This document shows positions 1-8,177 of a stretch of DNA of 34,219 bases, piece by piece. Source of the stretch: Aequoribacter sp049615385 (GTDB lineage: Bacteria > Pseudomonadota > Gammaproteobacteria > Pseudomonadales > Halieaceae); assembly GCF_049615385.1 (NCBI RefSeq), contig NZ_JBMZFL010000020.1; one strand, 5' to 3'. Under the pieces are notes generated by a model, which ran no database searches, had not been told where the DNA came from, and saw only the letters and a list, made by a program, of their open reading frames with translations. The stretch's first letter is position 1; every line of letters starts with the position of its first letter. The position numbers and the translations under genes were made by a program.

Positions 1-13
1 AAAGGTGCAGGCA

Positions 14-484
14 ATGAAAGGCAACCCCGAGATACTTAACGCGCTCAACGATTTGCTGCGAGGCGAACTCACCGCGGTAGACCAATATCTGGCACACGGC
101 GAACTCTTAGCCGACATGGGTCTCGCTAAGCTGGCGGAGCACGCCATTCACGAATCCGATCATGAACGCGAGCACGCTCGAGCGCTCATCCAACGCATCC
201 TGTTTTTAGAGGGCACCCCCAACCTAGCAGACCGCGATACCATCAATGTCCAAACCGACGTCAAAGCAATGCTCGAAGCCGACTTGGCCTACGAATACAA
301 AGTCGACGAACACTTAAAGCAGGTCGTTGCCTTGTGCGAACGCGAGCGCGATTACGCCACCCGGGACATGCTGGTTATTCAAATCAAAGACACGGAAGAA
401 GACCACACTTATTTCTTAGAGCAGCAGCTTAGATTGATCGAGATGATGGGTATTCAGAATTATCTTCAGAGCCAAATGGCGTAA
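14..484 (+). CDS. bfr: Bacterioferritin, ferroxidase-type subunit
   Basis: Bacterioferritin of 156 residues, which forms the 24-subunit iron-storage shell in the cytoplasm and oxidises Fe(II) for deposition. I chose the ATG at 14 because it gives the family's usual MKG start; an in-frame GTG lies 9 nt upstream. The dinuclear iron ligands are visible: E18, E51, H54, E94, and an EExH block near residues 128-131. Residue 52, the haem-ligating Met of haem-binding subunits, is Arg here. This subunit therefore looks ferroxidase-active but unable to ligate haem by the usual residue. The C-terminus NYLQSQMA is typical. It is followed 15 nt later by a second bacterioferritin that has the opposite set of residues, so the two probably co-assemble, as is known for two-subunit bacterioferritins in Neisseria and Pseudomonas. 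Confidence 0.95.
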   Translation: MKGNPEILNALNDLLRGELTAVDQYLAHGELLADMGLAKLAEHAIHESDHEREHARALIQRILFLEGTPNLADRDTINVQTDVKAMLEADLAYEYKVDEHLKQVVALCERERDYATRDMLVIQIKDTEEDHTYFLEQQLRLIEMMGIQNYLQSQMA

Positions 485-499
485 GGTAGAGGGCAGGCA

Positions 500-967
500 A
501 TGCAAGGTAACAAAGACATACTGAAAGCGCTGAACAAAGTTCTGAAGAACGAACTGACCGCCATCAACCAGTATTTTTTACACGCGCGCATGTTCAAGAA
601 CTGGGGGTTCTCGGGACTCAACAGCGCGATTTACAAACAGTCGATTCGCGTGATGAAAGAAGCGGACGAAATTATCGAGCGCATTTTATTCTTAGAGGGC
701 CTGCCCAACTTGCAAAGTCTGGGGTCGCTAAGCATTGGCGAGCACCCACAAGAATGTCTGACCGCTGATCTTGAGTTTGAGGTCTCTACCCAGCGTACGA
801 CCATGGTTGAGGCAATAGCCCTTGCGGAGTCGGCACAAGATTACGTCACGCGTGACATGTTAGAAGAGCTGCTAGAAGCCTGCGAAGAATCGATCGACTG
901 GTACGAAACCCAACTATCGCTGATCGAATCAGTGGGCATAGAAAACTACCTGCAGTCTCAGGTGTAA
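500..967 (+). CDS. bfr: Bacterioferritin, haem-type subunit
   Basis: Second bacterioferritin, 155 residues, preceded by a GAGGGCAGGC ribosome-binding stretch. Met52, the axial haem ligand at the subunit dimer interface, is present. The ferroxidase centre is broken: positions equivalent to E51, H54, E127 and H130 read Val, Glu, Cys and Ser, while E18 and E94 remain. The protein should bind haem and form shell but not oxidise iron by itself. It lies 15 nt after the ferroxidase-type subunit, almost certainly in the same transcript, and just before bfd. The inferred role is to supply the haem through which Bfd passes electrons for iron release from a mixed shell. Confidence 0.95.
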   Translation: MQGNKDILKALNKVLKNELTAINQYFLHARMFKNWGFSGLNSAIYKQSIRVMKEADEIIERILFLEGLPNLQSLGSLSIGEHPQECLTADLEFEVSTQRTTMVEAIALAESAQDYVTRDMLEELLEACEESIDWYETQLSLIESVGIENYLQSQV

Positions 968-987
968 ATAAACACACGCTCCTTGCT

Positions 988-1012
988 AATGATAATTATT
1001 CGCATTATCATT
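988..1012. promoter_or_regulatory. Fur-type operator upstream of bfd
   Basis: A perfect 9-bp inverted repeat, AATGATAAT (988-996) and ATTATCATT (1004-1012), separated by 7 nt, matches the Fur-box consensus built from GATAAT units. A plausible promoter overlaps it (TTGCTA at 984-989 and TATCAT at 1006-1011, 16-nt spacer). It lies between the second bacterioferritin and bfd, so bfd should be transcribed separately and induced under iron starvation, in keeping with its iron-release role. Confidence 0.85.
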
Positions 1013-1033
1013 AGGCCAAACAAGGAGCACGCT

Positions 1034-1279
1034 GTGTACATTTGTATTTGCAATGCCGTTAAAGAATCCGACATTCGCGACTCCGTGAATAGCGGCGTCT
1101 CGTGCTTTAAAGATCTTTCAAAAACCTTAGGCTTGTGTGCCGACTGCGGCAGCTGCGGAAAAAAGGCGATCCAAGCGTTTCACAAGGCTTTGTCACAATC
1201 TTGCGTAAGCAGCAACGTCATCGCTATTGACGCGAAGAGCTCTCAACCCGCTCGTCGCGAGGTGTCATCGTTTAAGTAA
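1034..1279 (+). CDS. bfd: Bacterioferritin-associated ferredoxin Bfd
   Basis: Small [2Fe-2S] protein that docks on bacterioferritin and reduces the ferric core through haem, releasing iron. The start is the GTG at 1034, preceded by AAGGAG at 1022-1027; the reading frame is open further upstream but runs through the Fur-type site, so it is unlikely to be coding. The CxC pair at residues 4 and 6 and the later CxxC give the four cluster ligands of the BFD-like [2Fe-2S] family. The protein is 81 residues, somewhat longer than the family's usual 64-73, with a Ser/Ala-rich tail of no obvious function. It follows two bacterioferritin genes and has its own Fur-type operator. Confidence 0.92.
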   Translation: MYICICNAVKESDIRDSVNSGVSCFKDLSKTLGLCADCGSCGKKAIQAFHKALSQSCVSSNVIAIDAKSSQPARREVSSFK

Positions 1280-1354
1280 ATTTTAGCCTGCCCCACAGCA
1301 CCGCGAGGACGCCAGTTAATGACACAAAGCACAGCCAAGGAGAAGTGCGCCCCG

Positions 1355-2722
1355 CTACCCCATAAACCCCAAATCGGCGGCATTAAAGTTAGCAAGGTTA
1401 GGAAAGGTCTGCGCGATGCCCGCGGCATCTAACCCGTACCAGCGCGCCAGCGTGGCCGAGTACTGATCGACCGACGTCGTGGGAATAATGCGCCCCTCGC
1501 CGATGTCGTCGACACTGCCAATCGCGAGCTCCGGCATGGTACCGACAATTTGACCCCCGGCCACCGAGCCCCCCAGCACCAGCTGGTGGCTGCCCCAACC
1601 GTGGTCTGTGCCGTCGCCATTACTGGTGAGCGTTCGACCAAAATCACTCGCAGTAAAGGTCGTGACTTGATCAGACACACCCAACTCAACCGTAGCGTTA
1701 TAAAACGAGGTCAGCGCGTGATTAAGCTCACGCATCAGCAAGGGGTGGCGATTGGCCTGGTCGCCGTGAGTGTCGTAGTCGCCAATACCCACAAAGAAAA
1801 TTTGACGCCGCATGCCTAAAGACTCGCGCGCGGCAATCATGTGCGCCACCATTTTCAGCATGCCCGCCAACCGGCTTTGGGCGTTAAATTCGGTGCTCGG
1901 CGCTGGCGTTTGTTCGAGCGCCGAGCGCAGCTCAACGCCTAAATCCAACGAGCGCCGCTGCACCGTGGCAAACTCACGTGCAAACTCGTGCGAATAGGTT
2001 TTGGCCAAGAGCGCATCGTAGGCTCGGTTACGGCGCACCGACCAAGTCTCGGGGTTGCCGGGCTGCAGCGACCAATAATCCAACACCCCACCGCTACCGA
2101 TGGCGTAAGGCGCTCTCAGACCACCGGCTTGTAACGAGTTGGCGCCACTTAAAGAGATATTCATGGATAGCTGCGGGTTCGTGTTGGCGTCCATCATTAA
2201 ATCGGCCATGCGACTGGCCCAGCCTTGCTGTGGCTTGGTAGCCTGCAGGCTCATGACGTAGTTTTGCTGATCGTTGTGCGAGAACAACTGGGGCGGTAAG
2301 GGCACCCGTTTGTTAATGTAATCTTGCTGTGTGGTGGGCTGAATTAAGGTACCCACATTGCCCACAATCGCCAATTTTTGCTGATCGAATAGCGCGCGAA
2401 GATCGGGCATTTCGGGGTGCAGGGCATAATCAGCCGGCTGCCAATTGGTGGGATTCAGTTTAAGCAACTGATCGCGCGGAATCGCCAGTGATCGACGCGT
2501 ATCGGCATAGGTGTTGTATTCGGCCAACGACTCGGGAATCACCATGTTAAAGGCGTCGTTACCACCGTACAAAAATACGCAAACCAAGGCGCGATAATCG
2601 CCGCCACCCAACATCTGAGCTTGGGCCAAATTAAATTGGGCGCTTAAGGCACCCAGCGTACTGCTACCCAAAGCGGTCAAGAGCGAGCGCTTCAGTAAAT
2701 TACGTCGGGTCAGTGTACTCAT
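1355..2722 (-). CDS. DUF1501 family Tat-exported protein
   Basis: Protein of 455 residues of the DUF1501 family, often annotated as a sulfatase-like or alkaline-phosphatase-like fold of unknown activity. The N-terminus carries TRRNLLK followed by a hydrophobic stretch and an AQA cleavage-like site near residue 36, a twin-arginine signal. The phrase LYGGNDAFNMVIP near residue 52 and the later DFGRTLTSNGDGTDHGWGSH block are typical of the family. The ribosome-binding site is GGGGGAG just before the ATG. It is the second gene of an operon, 9 nt after the DUF1800 gene; the two families commonly occur together. The substrate is unknown. Confidence 0.9.
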   Translation of the reverse strand: MSTLTRRNLLKRSLLTALGSSTLGALSAQFNLAQAQMLGGGDYRALVCVFLYGGNDAFNMVIPESLAEYNTYADTRRSLAIPRDQLLKLNPTNWQPADYALHPEMPDLRALFDQQKLAIVGNVGTLIQPTTQQDYINKRVPLPPQLFSHNDQQNYVMSLQATKPQQGWASRMADLMMDANTNPQLSMNISLSGANSLQAGGLRAPYAIGSGGVLDYWSLQPGNPETWSVRRNRAYDALLAKTYSHEFAREFATVQRRSLDLGVELRSALEQTPAPSTEFNAQSRLAGMLKMVAHMIAARESLGMRRQIFFVGIGDYDTHGDQANRHPLLMRELNHALTSFYNATVELGVSDQVTTFTASDFGRTLTSNGDGTDHGWGSHQLVLGGSVAGGQIVGTMPELAIGSVDDIGEGRIIPTTSVDQYSATLARWYGLDAAGIAQTFPNLANFNAADLGFMG

Positions 2723-2731
2723 CAGCTCCCC

Positions 2732-4540
2732 CTAGCGTTGAATGGCATATTCGGGCGACATCCACAGTAAGTAGACGGCCTCGGCCACACGGTAAAGTCG
2801 CTCTTGTTCGGCAACTGTGTCGAACGTATCGATGTGCTCTGCCACAATGGCGCTGGTATCGGCGCTCATTTGGCCCGACATTAACAGCAAATTTAAATGC
2901 GCCATCAGATCACTGGTATCGCTTGCCATCTCGATCTCCTGCGCGAAGTCAGGGTATACACACCCCACCCCATTATCGAAAGTCAGGTTATCTTCGCAAT
3001 CCTCGCGTAAAAAATCGTAGGAATTAAAGATAATGGCGCCCGCCCAATTCGACGCGGCGGTAATATTTTTTTCGTTCAAAATCTGAAATTCAGGCGCCAC
3101 CGTTGCGTCATTTTCAAAGGCATTCGCGGGGTGGTAATCGGGCCGGTAAAAATTAAACACCGACGGCGAACCGTAAGGCCTTTGACCGTAATCGAACCCC
3201 GGCCAAAAAAAGCGAATGGTGTTACGCGTGGCACTGCCATCGGCCGTTAAGGGTTGATACGCTGAAACGTCAAAGGCACGCATAAGCGCGGTGAACTTAA
3301 GCACGGGTTCTTTCAGTTTGCCAAAGTTAGGCGCTTGATCGTCGAGGGGCGCCCGCGCCTCAGGGTCAAGCAATATGGCTTTCGCCACCGCCGCCAAATC
3401 CCCTTTTACCCCTTGGCCGTTGTTGTTAAATACCGCCGCTACGCGAGCGACATACGCAGGGGACGGATTACTCGTCACCAAGCGCTGTATGAGCTGCTTA
3501 CTGATAAAGGGAGCCACATTAGGGTGGGCAAAGACGTTATCAAGCGCCGCATCTAGGTCCTGCCGAGCGGTTTGCCCGCCTGGCACAACCTGGCCGTTAA
3601 GCAAGGTTTTAGGGTCGGTATCATGAAAGTCCTCAAAGGCCTTCATGGGGCGAACTTCGCTGCTGGTCAGCCACTCCCACCAATACCACTGGGGGGCATC
3701 GCCATACATCCAACCCGTAAATACCCGAGCAAAGGCCTTGATAATGTCTTGATCGTAGGTGGGGATACTGCGCCCCTGGTCATCGAGCTGCACGGTACCG
3801 TCGTCGTTGAGCATAACCAAGCCAATGGTAAACAGCTGCATCATTTCGCGGGCGTAGTTTTCGTCGGGGCGAATGTTGCGAGCTGAGTCGGCTTTTTCGT
3901 TGCGCACCATGCTTAAGTACTCGCCCATCATGGGGTTAAGAGTCACATCTTTAAGTAGCTCGCGATAATTCCCCAGCGCGTTTTTGGCCAACAGATCGTG
4001 GTAATTAGCCACGCCTCGGGTATCGTTAAACAGGGCGTCTGAGATATCCGAGATCACAAAAATTTGGCTCAGCGCAAAGGCCATGCGCTGGCGCAGTTGG
4101 TCCTCGCCATAGACGAAGGTTTCCCACAGTACGTCGCTTAATAAAGTACGCTTGTACCAGTCTAACTCCAAGTCGCTTTTGTCTAAGGGGTTTAGGCCCG
4201 CCGCACGCATGCGCTCGTCTAAACCGTCTAAAATTTGCGACTGCGGCACCACCATCTGATTATTCAGCCAGGCCTCGAAGTCATAGTCGTCAGACCGAAG
4301 GTCCAGTAAGGCCATTTGGGTGACACCAAAAGACGCCTGCGTTAAAAACCGCGCACCATCGATGGCCGCCGAATCTTGTGCCAGCTCAAAAAAAGTGGGC
4401 TCGGGCTCGGGCGTGTTGGTGACGGGTGGATTGGTCGTACCCGACGAGGGCGCAGGATTAGAGGTACCGCCACCCCCGCCGCCACCGCAGGCGGTCAGCA
4501 AGACCAGGCAAAAAAATAATAAATAACGAAGATTAGACAC
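2732..4540 (-). CDS. DUF1800 family lipoprotein
   Basis: DUF1800 family protein of about 602 residues. I prefer the GTG at 4540 because CTCC at 4546-4549 is a GGAG ribosome-binding site on this strand at correct spacing; another GTG 24 nt upstream is possible. The N-terminus is a lipoprotein signal with lipobox LTAC, then a poly-Gly and Pro/Thr-rich linker, so the mature protein should be tethered to the outer membrane. Family features include the QASFG segment and the ENYAREMMQLFTIG motif near residue 235. It is the first gene of a two-gene operon with a DUF1501 protein. The function of the pair is unknown; a role in an envelope process is an inference from localisation signals. Confidence 0.9.
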   Translation of the reverse strand: MSNLRYLLFFCLVLLTACGGGGGGGTSNPAPSSGTTNPPVTNTPEPEPTFFELAQDSAAIDGARFLTQASFGVTQMALLDLRSDDYDFEAWLNNQMVVPQSQILDGLDERMRAAGLNPLDKSDLELDWYKRTLLSDVLWETFVYGEDQLRQRMAFALSQIFVISDISDALFNDTRGVANYHDLLAKNALGNYRELLKDVTLNPMMGEYLSMVRNEKADSARNIRPDENYAREMMQLFTIGLVMLNDDGTVQLDDQGRSIPTYDQDIIKAFARVFTGWMYGDAPQWYWWEWLTSSEVRPMKAFEDFHDTDPKTLLNGQVVPGGQTARQDLDAALDNVFAHPNVAPFISKQLIQRLVTSNPSPAYVARVAAVFNNNGQGVKGDLAAVAKAILLDPEARAPLDDQAPNFGKLKEPVLKFTALMRAFDVSAYQPLTADGSATRNTIRFFWPGFDYGQRPYGSPSVFNFYRPDYHPANAFENDATVAPEFQILNEKNITAASNWAGAIIFNSYDFLREDCEDNLTFDNGVGCVYPDFAQEIEMASDTSDLMAHLNLLLMSGQMSADTSAIVAEHIDTFDTVAEQERLYRVAEAVYLLWMSPEYAIQR

Positions 4541-4868
4541 GCGAGCTCCGCGGACGTTAAACACACCCGAGGATAGCGTATTACACCGTGGGGAAGAAGT
4601 ATGAAATCGAATTCAGGGTTGGCGCTTGTTTTGGGGCTATGCTGTTGTGTTGATCCTGACTAAGGCTAAGCCAATCTTACCGAAACACTTTATATCACCG
4701 GCAACACCTCGAACTCACTCGTAAACGATGTGGCTTTAAACATAATCTTTCAATTTCGACCACTGACGCTCCAAAAGCTTACTGCTTCTTTCTCGCAATG
4801 TAGCCTTTACTCAAGCGTTTAACCAAAGATAGAATGTTAAAACAATGTTATTACTAAAAGGTGGAGCT
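4541..4868. other. Intergenic region, no gene seen
   Basis: Divergent intergenic stretch between the DUF1800 operon and mazE. It must contain promoters for both directions. A 20-codon open frame from 4600 begins like a signal peptide but stops quickly and has no support. I see no strong hairpin or repeat. Confidence 0.5.
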
Positions 4869-5108
4869 ATGCATTTAAAGCTCAGAAAAATCGGAAACTC
4901 GCGCGGCATTATTATCCCCGCCTCGGTGCTAGATACGCTGGGCATCGGCAATGACCTTGAAATGAGCGTATCCAACGATTCGATCATATTAAAGGCGTCC
5001 AATAATATCCGCGAGGGGTGGTTTGAAAGCTACCAGCCAGAGGACGACGCTGAACCCCTAGCCAACTTGCGTGAGTTGACGAGCGAGCAGGAGGACTGGG
5101 AATGGTAA
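4869..5108 (+). CDS. mazE: MazE-type antitoxin (AbrB-fold)
   Basis: Antitoxin of 79 residues. The N-terminal KLRKIGNSRGIIIPASVL segment is the swapped-hairpin (SpoVT/AbrB) DNA-binding domain typical of MazE and PemI; the acidic C-terminal tail rich in Glu, Asp and Trp should wrap and inhibit the toxin. I chose the ATG at 4869, which follows GGTGGAG at ideal spacing, over an upstream ATG at 4845. The stop overlaps the mazF start, so translation is coupled. The complex is expected to repress its own promoter. Confidence 0.9.
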   Translation: MHLKLRKIGNSRGIIIPASVLDTLGIGNDLEMSVSNDSIILKASNNIREGWFESYQPEDDAEPLANLRELTSEQEDWEW

Positions 5109-5410
5109 GCCGTGGCGACGTGTACTGGGTTGAGCTTGATCCGACTGCGGGACGCGAGATCAGGAAAACTCGCCCCTGCTTGATCATCTCGCCCGATGAC
5201 ATGAACCAGGTACTACCCAGAGTAATCATCGCGCCTATAACCTCAAAAGGACAGCGCCTGGGTTGCCGACCGGAGGTCATCATCAAAGGCAAACGTGGCC
5301 GAGTGTTACTCGATCAAATTCGCACAGTCGACAAGAAGCGACTGCAAGGCAAAGTGACCCATCTACCGTTGCTGCAGTGGCACGACACCCTCATTCAGAT
5401 GTTGTCATGA
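5102..5410 (+). CDS. mazF: MazF-type endoribonuclease toxin
   Basis: Toxin of 102 residues in the MazF/PemK/CcdB-fold family of sequence-specific mRNA interferases. It opens with the family signature RGDVYWVELDPTAGREI, followed by KTRPCLIISPD and IIAPITS; the Arg and Thr of these motifs are the expected catalytic residues. Length is normal and there is no sign of decay. The start overlaps the last codons of mazE by 7 nt. First module of a TA-rich island. Confidence 0.92.
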   Translation: MVSRGDVYWVELDPTAGREIRKTRPCLIISPDDMNQVLPRVIIAPITSKGQRLGCRPEVIIKGKRGRVLLDQIRTVDKKRLQGKVTHLPLLQWHDTLIQMLS

Positions 5411-5647
5411 ACGAGGCACAGCAAACCAGCACCCCAATTTTAGAGTCATCCCCAACCCTCAGCTTAGGCTCACACTCATTCCCGCCCAAAACCCATCACA
5501 ACCCACCAATAACACGACACCCCCCGCGCCCTACCCTAGGCTCAATACTGAGCAAAGGAGGGCAAATTATCGTCTCAGTAGTTGCCGTCGGTAAGCGCGA
5601 CAATAATGCTGTTTACAAAATCGCAGCGAAGCGTGTCTGAACGCACT
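5411..5647. other. Region without a recognisable gene
   Basis: About 240 nt after mazF with only short open frames and no homology I recognise. It is C-rich on the plus strand over 5430-5545. It leads straight into the first copy of a duplicated element. Confidence 0.4.
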
Positions 5648-5824
5648 CCCATCCCCAGCCAACTGGCTCGAGGCAATTTCGACCGTTCGGAAACTCGCCG
5701 CAGCGTGGTTATAGACGGTTACGTGTACCCCCTTACCGAATCAAAACCCGATATTACTAGGCTCGCAGCACAAACAAATTTCCTCTCATCAAAATCATAG
5801 TCTTAACACTAGGGGAAGGGTCAG
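5648..5824 (+). repeat. Duplicated ~180-bp element, copy 1
   Basis: This stretch matches 9935-10123 in direct orientation, nearly identical over the first 60 nt and diverging later with a short gap. The conserved start can be read as an open frame (ANWLEAISTVRKLAAAW, then stop) in both copies, so the repeat may contain the 3' end of a lost gene plus its downstream flank. It lies after mazEF; the second copy lies beside a higBA remnant. Confidence 0.8.
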
Positions 5825-5978
5825 GAGTCATCATCGCTGACAGGTCCATTTGGCGGAAGACGGCGACCCCACACCATTTTAAGTGTCGAACTGGGATGCT
5901 CAAGGTAATACGAGTCTCAGGAGGTCAGAAACTCGTATGTAATCCTGACATAGATTAGAGGTTCCATTACTGAATACT

Positions 5979-6071
5979 TTGCCGGAAACCATCCTCCGAT
6001 GCGCTTGCTCGCTCTCCGACGGCGAGGTATTGTCACCCAAGGAATTCTTGCACCTAGGAAGCCTTGCTGGA
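5979..6071 (+). pseudogene. Possible AbiEi/DUF6088-like N-terminal fragment
   Basis: The frame reads PETILRCACSLSDGEVLSPK and continues EFLHLGS, which resembles the N-terminal winged-helix start of DUF6088/AbiEi-type regulators as I remember them. The similarity stops after about 30 residues, and the rest of the frame to 6191 looks unrelated. No start codon with a good ribosome-binding site is seen. I read it as the remnant of another antitoxin gene, separate from the intact abiEi downstream. Confidence 0.4.
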
Positions 6072-6196
6072 AGCATGCGCAGCCATAGAGAATCAAATCA
6101 ACAACGTCACGGAGCCAAATCAGGAAACTGGGTTCACGACGGTCGTAATGACGGTATCACTACTACCGTAATATTTAAGGCTTTAAATTAATCGAC

Positions 6197-6239
6197 ATGT
6201 ATACCACTATTCGCCATAATAGCGAAAAAAGGTATACAT
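6197..6239. promoter_or_regulatory. Nested inverted repeats, likely AbiEi operator
   Basis: A perfect outer inverted repeat ATGTATACC (6197-6205) / GGTATACAT (6231-6239) encloses an inner one CTATT (6207-6211) / AATAG (6218-6222). It ends 11 nt before the abiEi ATG. AbiEi proteins are known to repress their own operon by binding inverted repeats upstream, so this is a good operator candidate. Confidence 0.65.
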
Positions 6240-6249
6240 AAAGTTTTTT

Positions 6250-6789
6250 ATGAGTAAATTACGGCAACTGAACAATGTCACAGTTATGGCGGTAAAAAAC
6301 GGGCATTGCGGAATATTTAGCACCGAGGACCTTGGTATGCTGATGCATACTCCTGTGGACACCAACTTTAAAAAATATCTGTACAACGCCACCCGTAACA
6401 AAGTGTTGATAAAGGTCGCAAGAGAGCTTTACTACAATCCGACAGCAGGCGTAATTTCAACTGGCGTTCTTGAAAGAATTGCGCGGCTACTGCACTGGAA
6501 TAAATTCATTTACGTGTCACTAGAAACTCAGTTATCCCTGACGGGCCGGATATCACAGCTGACGATGAAGCGTTTAACGGTGATGACAACAGGGAAGACC
6601 AGCACAGTAAAAACACCGTTTGGCGTAATTGAGTTTACCCACACTAAACGCGATATTCGTTCGTTAGCGGATGAACTCTACTTTGATGATGAAACTGGGA
6701 TATTTAGAGCAACGGAGTACCGTGCAATATCTGACCTCAAGCGGGTGGGTCGGAATGTGGATATGATCATAGAGGATGCGCATGCTTAA
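6250..6789 (+). CDS. abiEi: AbiEi-type antitoxin (type IV TA)
   Basis: Protein of 179 residues matching the AbiEi family: an N-terminal winged-helix part (about residues 1-70, ending in KVLIKVARELYYNP) for DNA binding and a C-terminal domain (about 75-179) that counteracts the toxin. In type IV systems the two proteins are not thought to bind each other directly. There is no clear Shine-Dalgarno sequence before the ATG, only an AT-rich stretch. The 3' end overlaps the start of abiEii, so translation is coupled. Nested inverted repeats lie just upstream. Confidence 0.85.
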   Translation: MSKLRQLNNVTVMAVKNGHCGIFSTEDLGMLMHTPVDTNFKKYLYNATRNKVLIKVARELYYNPTAGVISTGVLERIARLLHWNKFIYVSLETQLSLTGRISQLTMKRLTVMTTGKTSTVKTPFGVIEFTHTKRDIRSLADELYFDDETGIFRATEYRAISDLKRVGRNVDMIIEDAHA

Positions 6790-7681
6790 ACAAATCGTAA
6801 AAACTGTAATTGAGCGACATCCCAAATATCTAGGCATGGAGAATGTCGTTGAAAAGGAGTTAATGCATCATGATATTTTGCACTTTCTCCACAAAGAGGG
6901 GTACTTAGAACGCTTAACGTTTATCGGTGGAACAGCGCTTAGGATGTGTTATGGCTCTAATCGATTGTCCGAAGACTTAGACTTCACTGGTGGTTTGTAC
7001 TTTCGCTCGCGTGAATTTGATGGGTTAGCACAAAAACTGCAGCAACATCTGGTAAATCTCTATCAAATGGATGTGGCAGTTAAGGAGCCGGTCCAAGACG
7101 CATCTGACACCTCAACGTGGAAGATAACGCTTGAAAAGTCGCCAAGAGCTCATGGCGAAAAGCCACAAAGAATGCATATTGATGTCTGTGCCTATCCCTC
7201 CCTAGACAAGCAATATCACGCCGCCGTTGATCACTACCGTATAGGCTCCAAAATTGCTGGGTTACCTATTGGCGTGGAAAGTCAGCAGGAAATATTGGCG
7301 GACAAAATCATTGCCTTTGCTTTCCGGGAGCGAAGGATTAAACCCAGGGATGTTTGGGATCTAGCGTGGCTCAATCAGCAGCAAGTATCGATGCCAATTG
7401 ATATGCTGAGAAAAAAGTTAGTCTTACGCCAAAAGAGCAAAGATGCGTTCATAGGCCTTATTCAAAAACACGCAATGATGATTAGTCACGACAGTGAAAC
7501 TAAGTCTGACTTCTTCAATGAGATGAGTCGGTTCGTAACCCCAGAAATCAGTGCTAACACGCTCGATAATGATCATTTTTGGCCCTATGTTGGTTCAGTG
7601 GTGCAGCGCTACGTCAGCCAAACGATAAAAGGTTTAGAAAATGAAGTAGACGATGATGATAGCCCGAGATTTACCCTGTAA
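6782..7681 (+). CDS. abiEii: AbiEii/AbiGii-type nucleotidyltransferase toxin
   Basis: Toxin of 299 residues of the AbiEii family, a DNA polymerase beta-type nucleotidyltransferase; related enzymes act on tRNA. The FIGGTALRMCYGSNRLSEDLDF block is visible in two parts: GGT at residues 49-51 and SEDLDF at 63-68, which supply the metal-binding acidic residues. A later QEILADKIIAFAFRERRIKPRD segment is also typical of the family. I chose the second ATG (6782) because the GAGG box lies at the right distance; ATG at 6776 is too close. AbiE systems give abortive phage defence and stabilise mobile elements. Confidence 0.9.
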   Translation: MLKQIVKTVIERHPKYLGMENVVEKELMHHDILHFLHKEGYLERLTFIGGTALRMCYGSNRLSEDLDFTGGLYFRSREFDGLAQKLQQHLVNLYQMDVAVKEPVQDASDTSTWKITLEKSPRAHGEKPQRMHIDVCAYPSLDKQYHAAVDHYRIGSKIAGLPIGVESQQEILADKIIAFAFRERRIKPRDVWDLAWLNQQQVSMPIDMLRKKLVLRQKSKDAFIGLIQKHAMMISHDSETKSDFFNEMSRFVTPEISANTLDNDHFWPYVGSVVQRYVSQTIKGLENEVDDDDSPRFTL

Positions 7682-7935
7682 GTGTGAATCTATGCAACAA
7701 GGTTATCTGATAGACCATACACCTGGACCAGCAGTTCGCTAAGCCCCGTCCCCGCCGGCGCCCGGATTAATGAGGCTGAGAAGTGTCTACTGAACTAGTG
7801 GCGATTCAAAATAAATTTGGCTCCTACCTCGTACACTACCCCACTCCCCTCCCAAGAAGGGGCGCCGGTTATCCAGCCCCACTTTATTGACTTGTTAAGG
7901 GGAAACAATCACGATATACCAATATGTAATACAGG
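7682..7935. other. Intergenic region with possible IS-end remnant
   Basis: No gene. The segment AGAAGTGTCTACTGAACTAG around 7784-7803 reminds me of the terminal sequence of some IS elements, but I cannot confirm this. A GC-rich stretch follows at 7843-7875. The leader CCCACTTTATTGA (7878-7890) before parD recurs at 12090-12102. Confidence 0.4.
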
Positions 7936-7944
7936 ATGACCGCC

Positions 7945-8172
7945 ATGCCTAGAAATACCAGTGTAACTATTGGAAACCATTACGAGACCTTTATAGCCCA
8001 ACAGCTGAAAGAAGGCCGCTACGGTAGTGCCAGTGAAGTGGTGCGTGCGGGTCTGCGACTGCTGGAAGAACATGAAGGCCGAGTTCAACAACTGCGGGCC
8101 GCTCTTATTGAAGGTGAAAAGAGCGGCTTTGTTGAGTATAGCCTCAAAGAGTTTATGGATAGCCTAGACTAA
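7945..8172 (+). CDS. parD: ParD-type antitoxin
   Basis: Antitoxin of 75 residues of the ParD/CopG ribbon-helix-helix family. The N-terminus NTSVTIGNHYETFI gives the DNA-binding strand and helix, followed by the family phrase YGSASEVVRAGLRLLEEHE; the C-terminal helix should bind ParE. AGGA at 7931-7934 favours the ATG at 7945 over the one at 7936. parE begins 5 nt after the stop codon. Confidence 0.9.
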   Translation: MPRNTSVTIGNHYETFIAQQLKEGRYGSASEVVRAGLRLLEEHEGRVQQLRAALIEGEKSGFVEYSLKEFMDSLD

Positions 8173-8177
8173 CAACA

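Noticed and set aside
1550..4526. Plus-strand frames opposite the DUF1501 and DUF1800 genes
   Set aside because: They are shadows of well-supported minus-strand genes and show no family features.
4600..4662. Short frame beginning like a signal peptide
   Set aside because: Only 20 codons and no following coding sequence in that frame.
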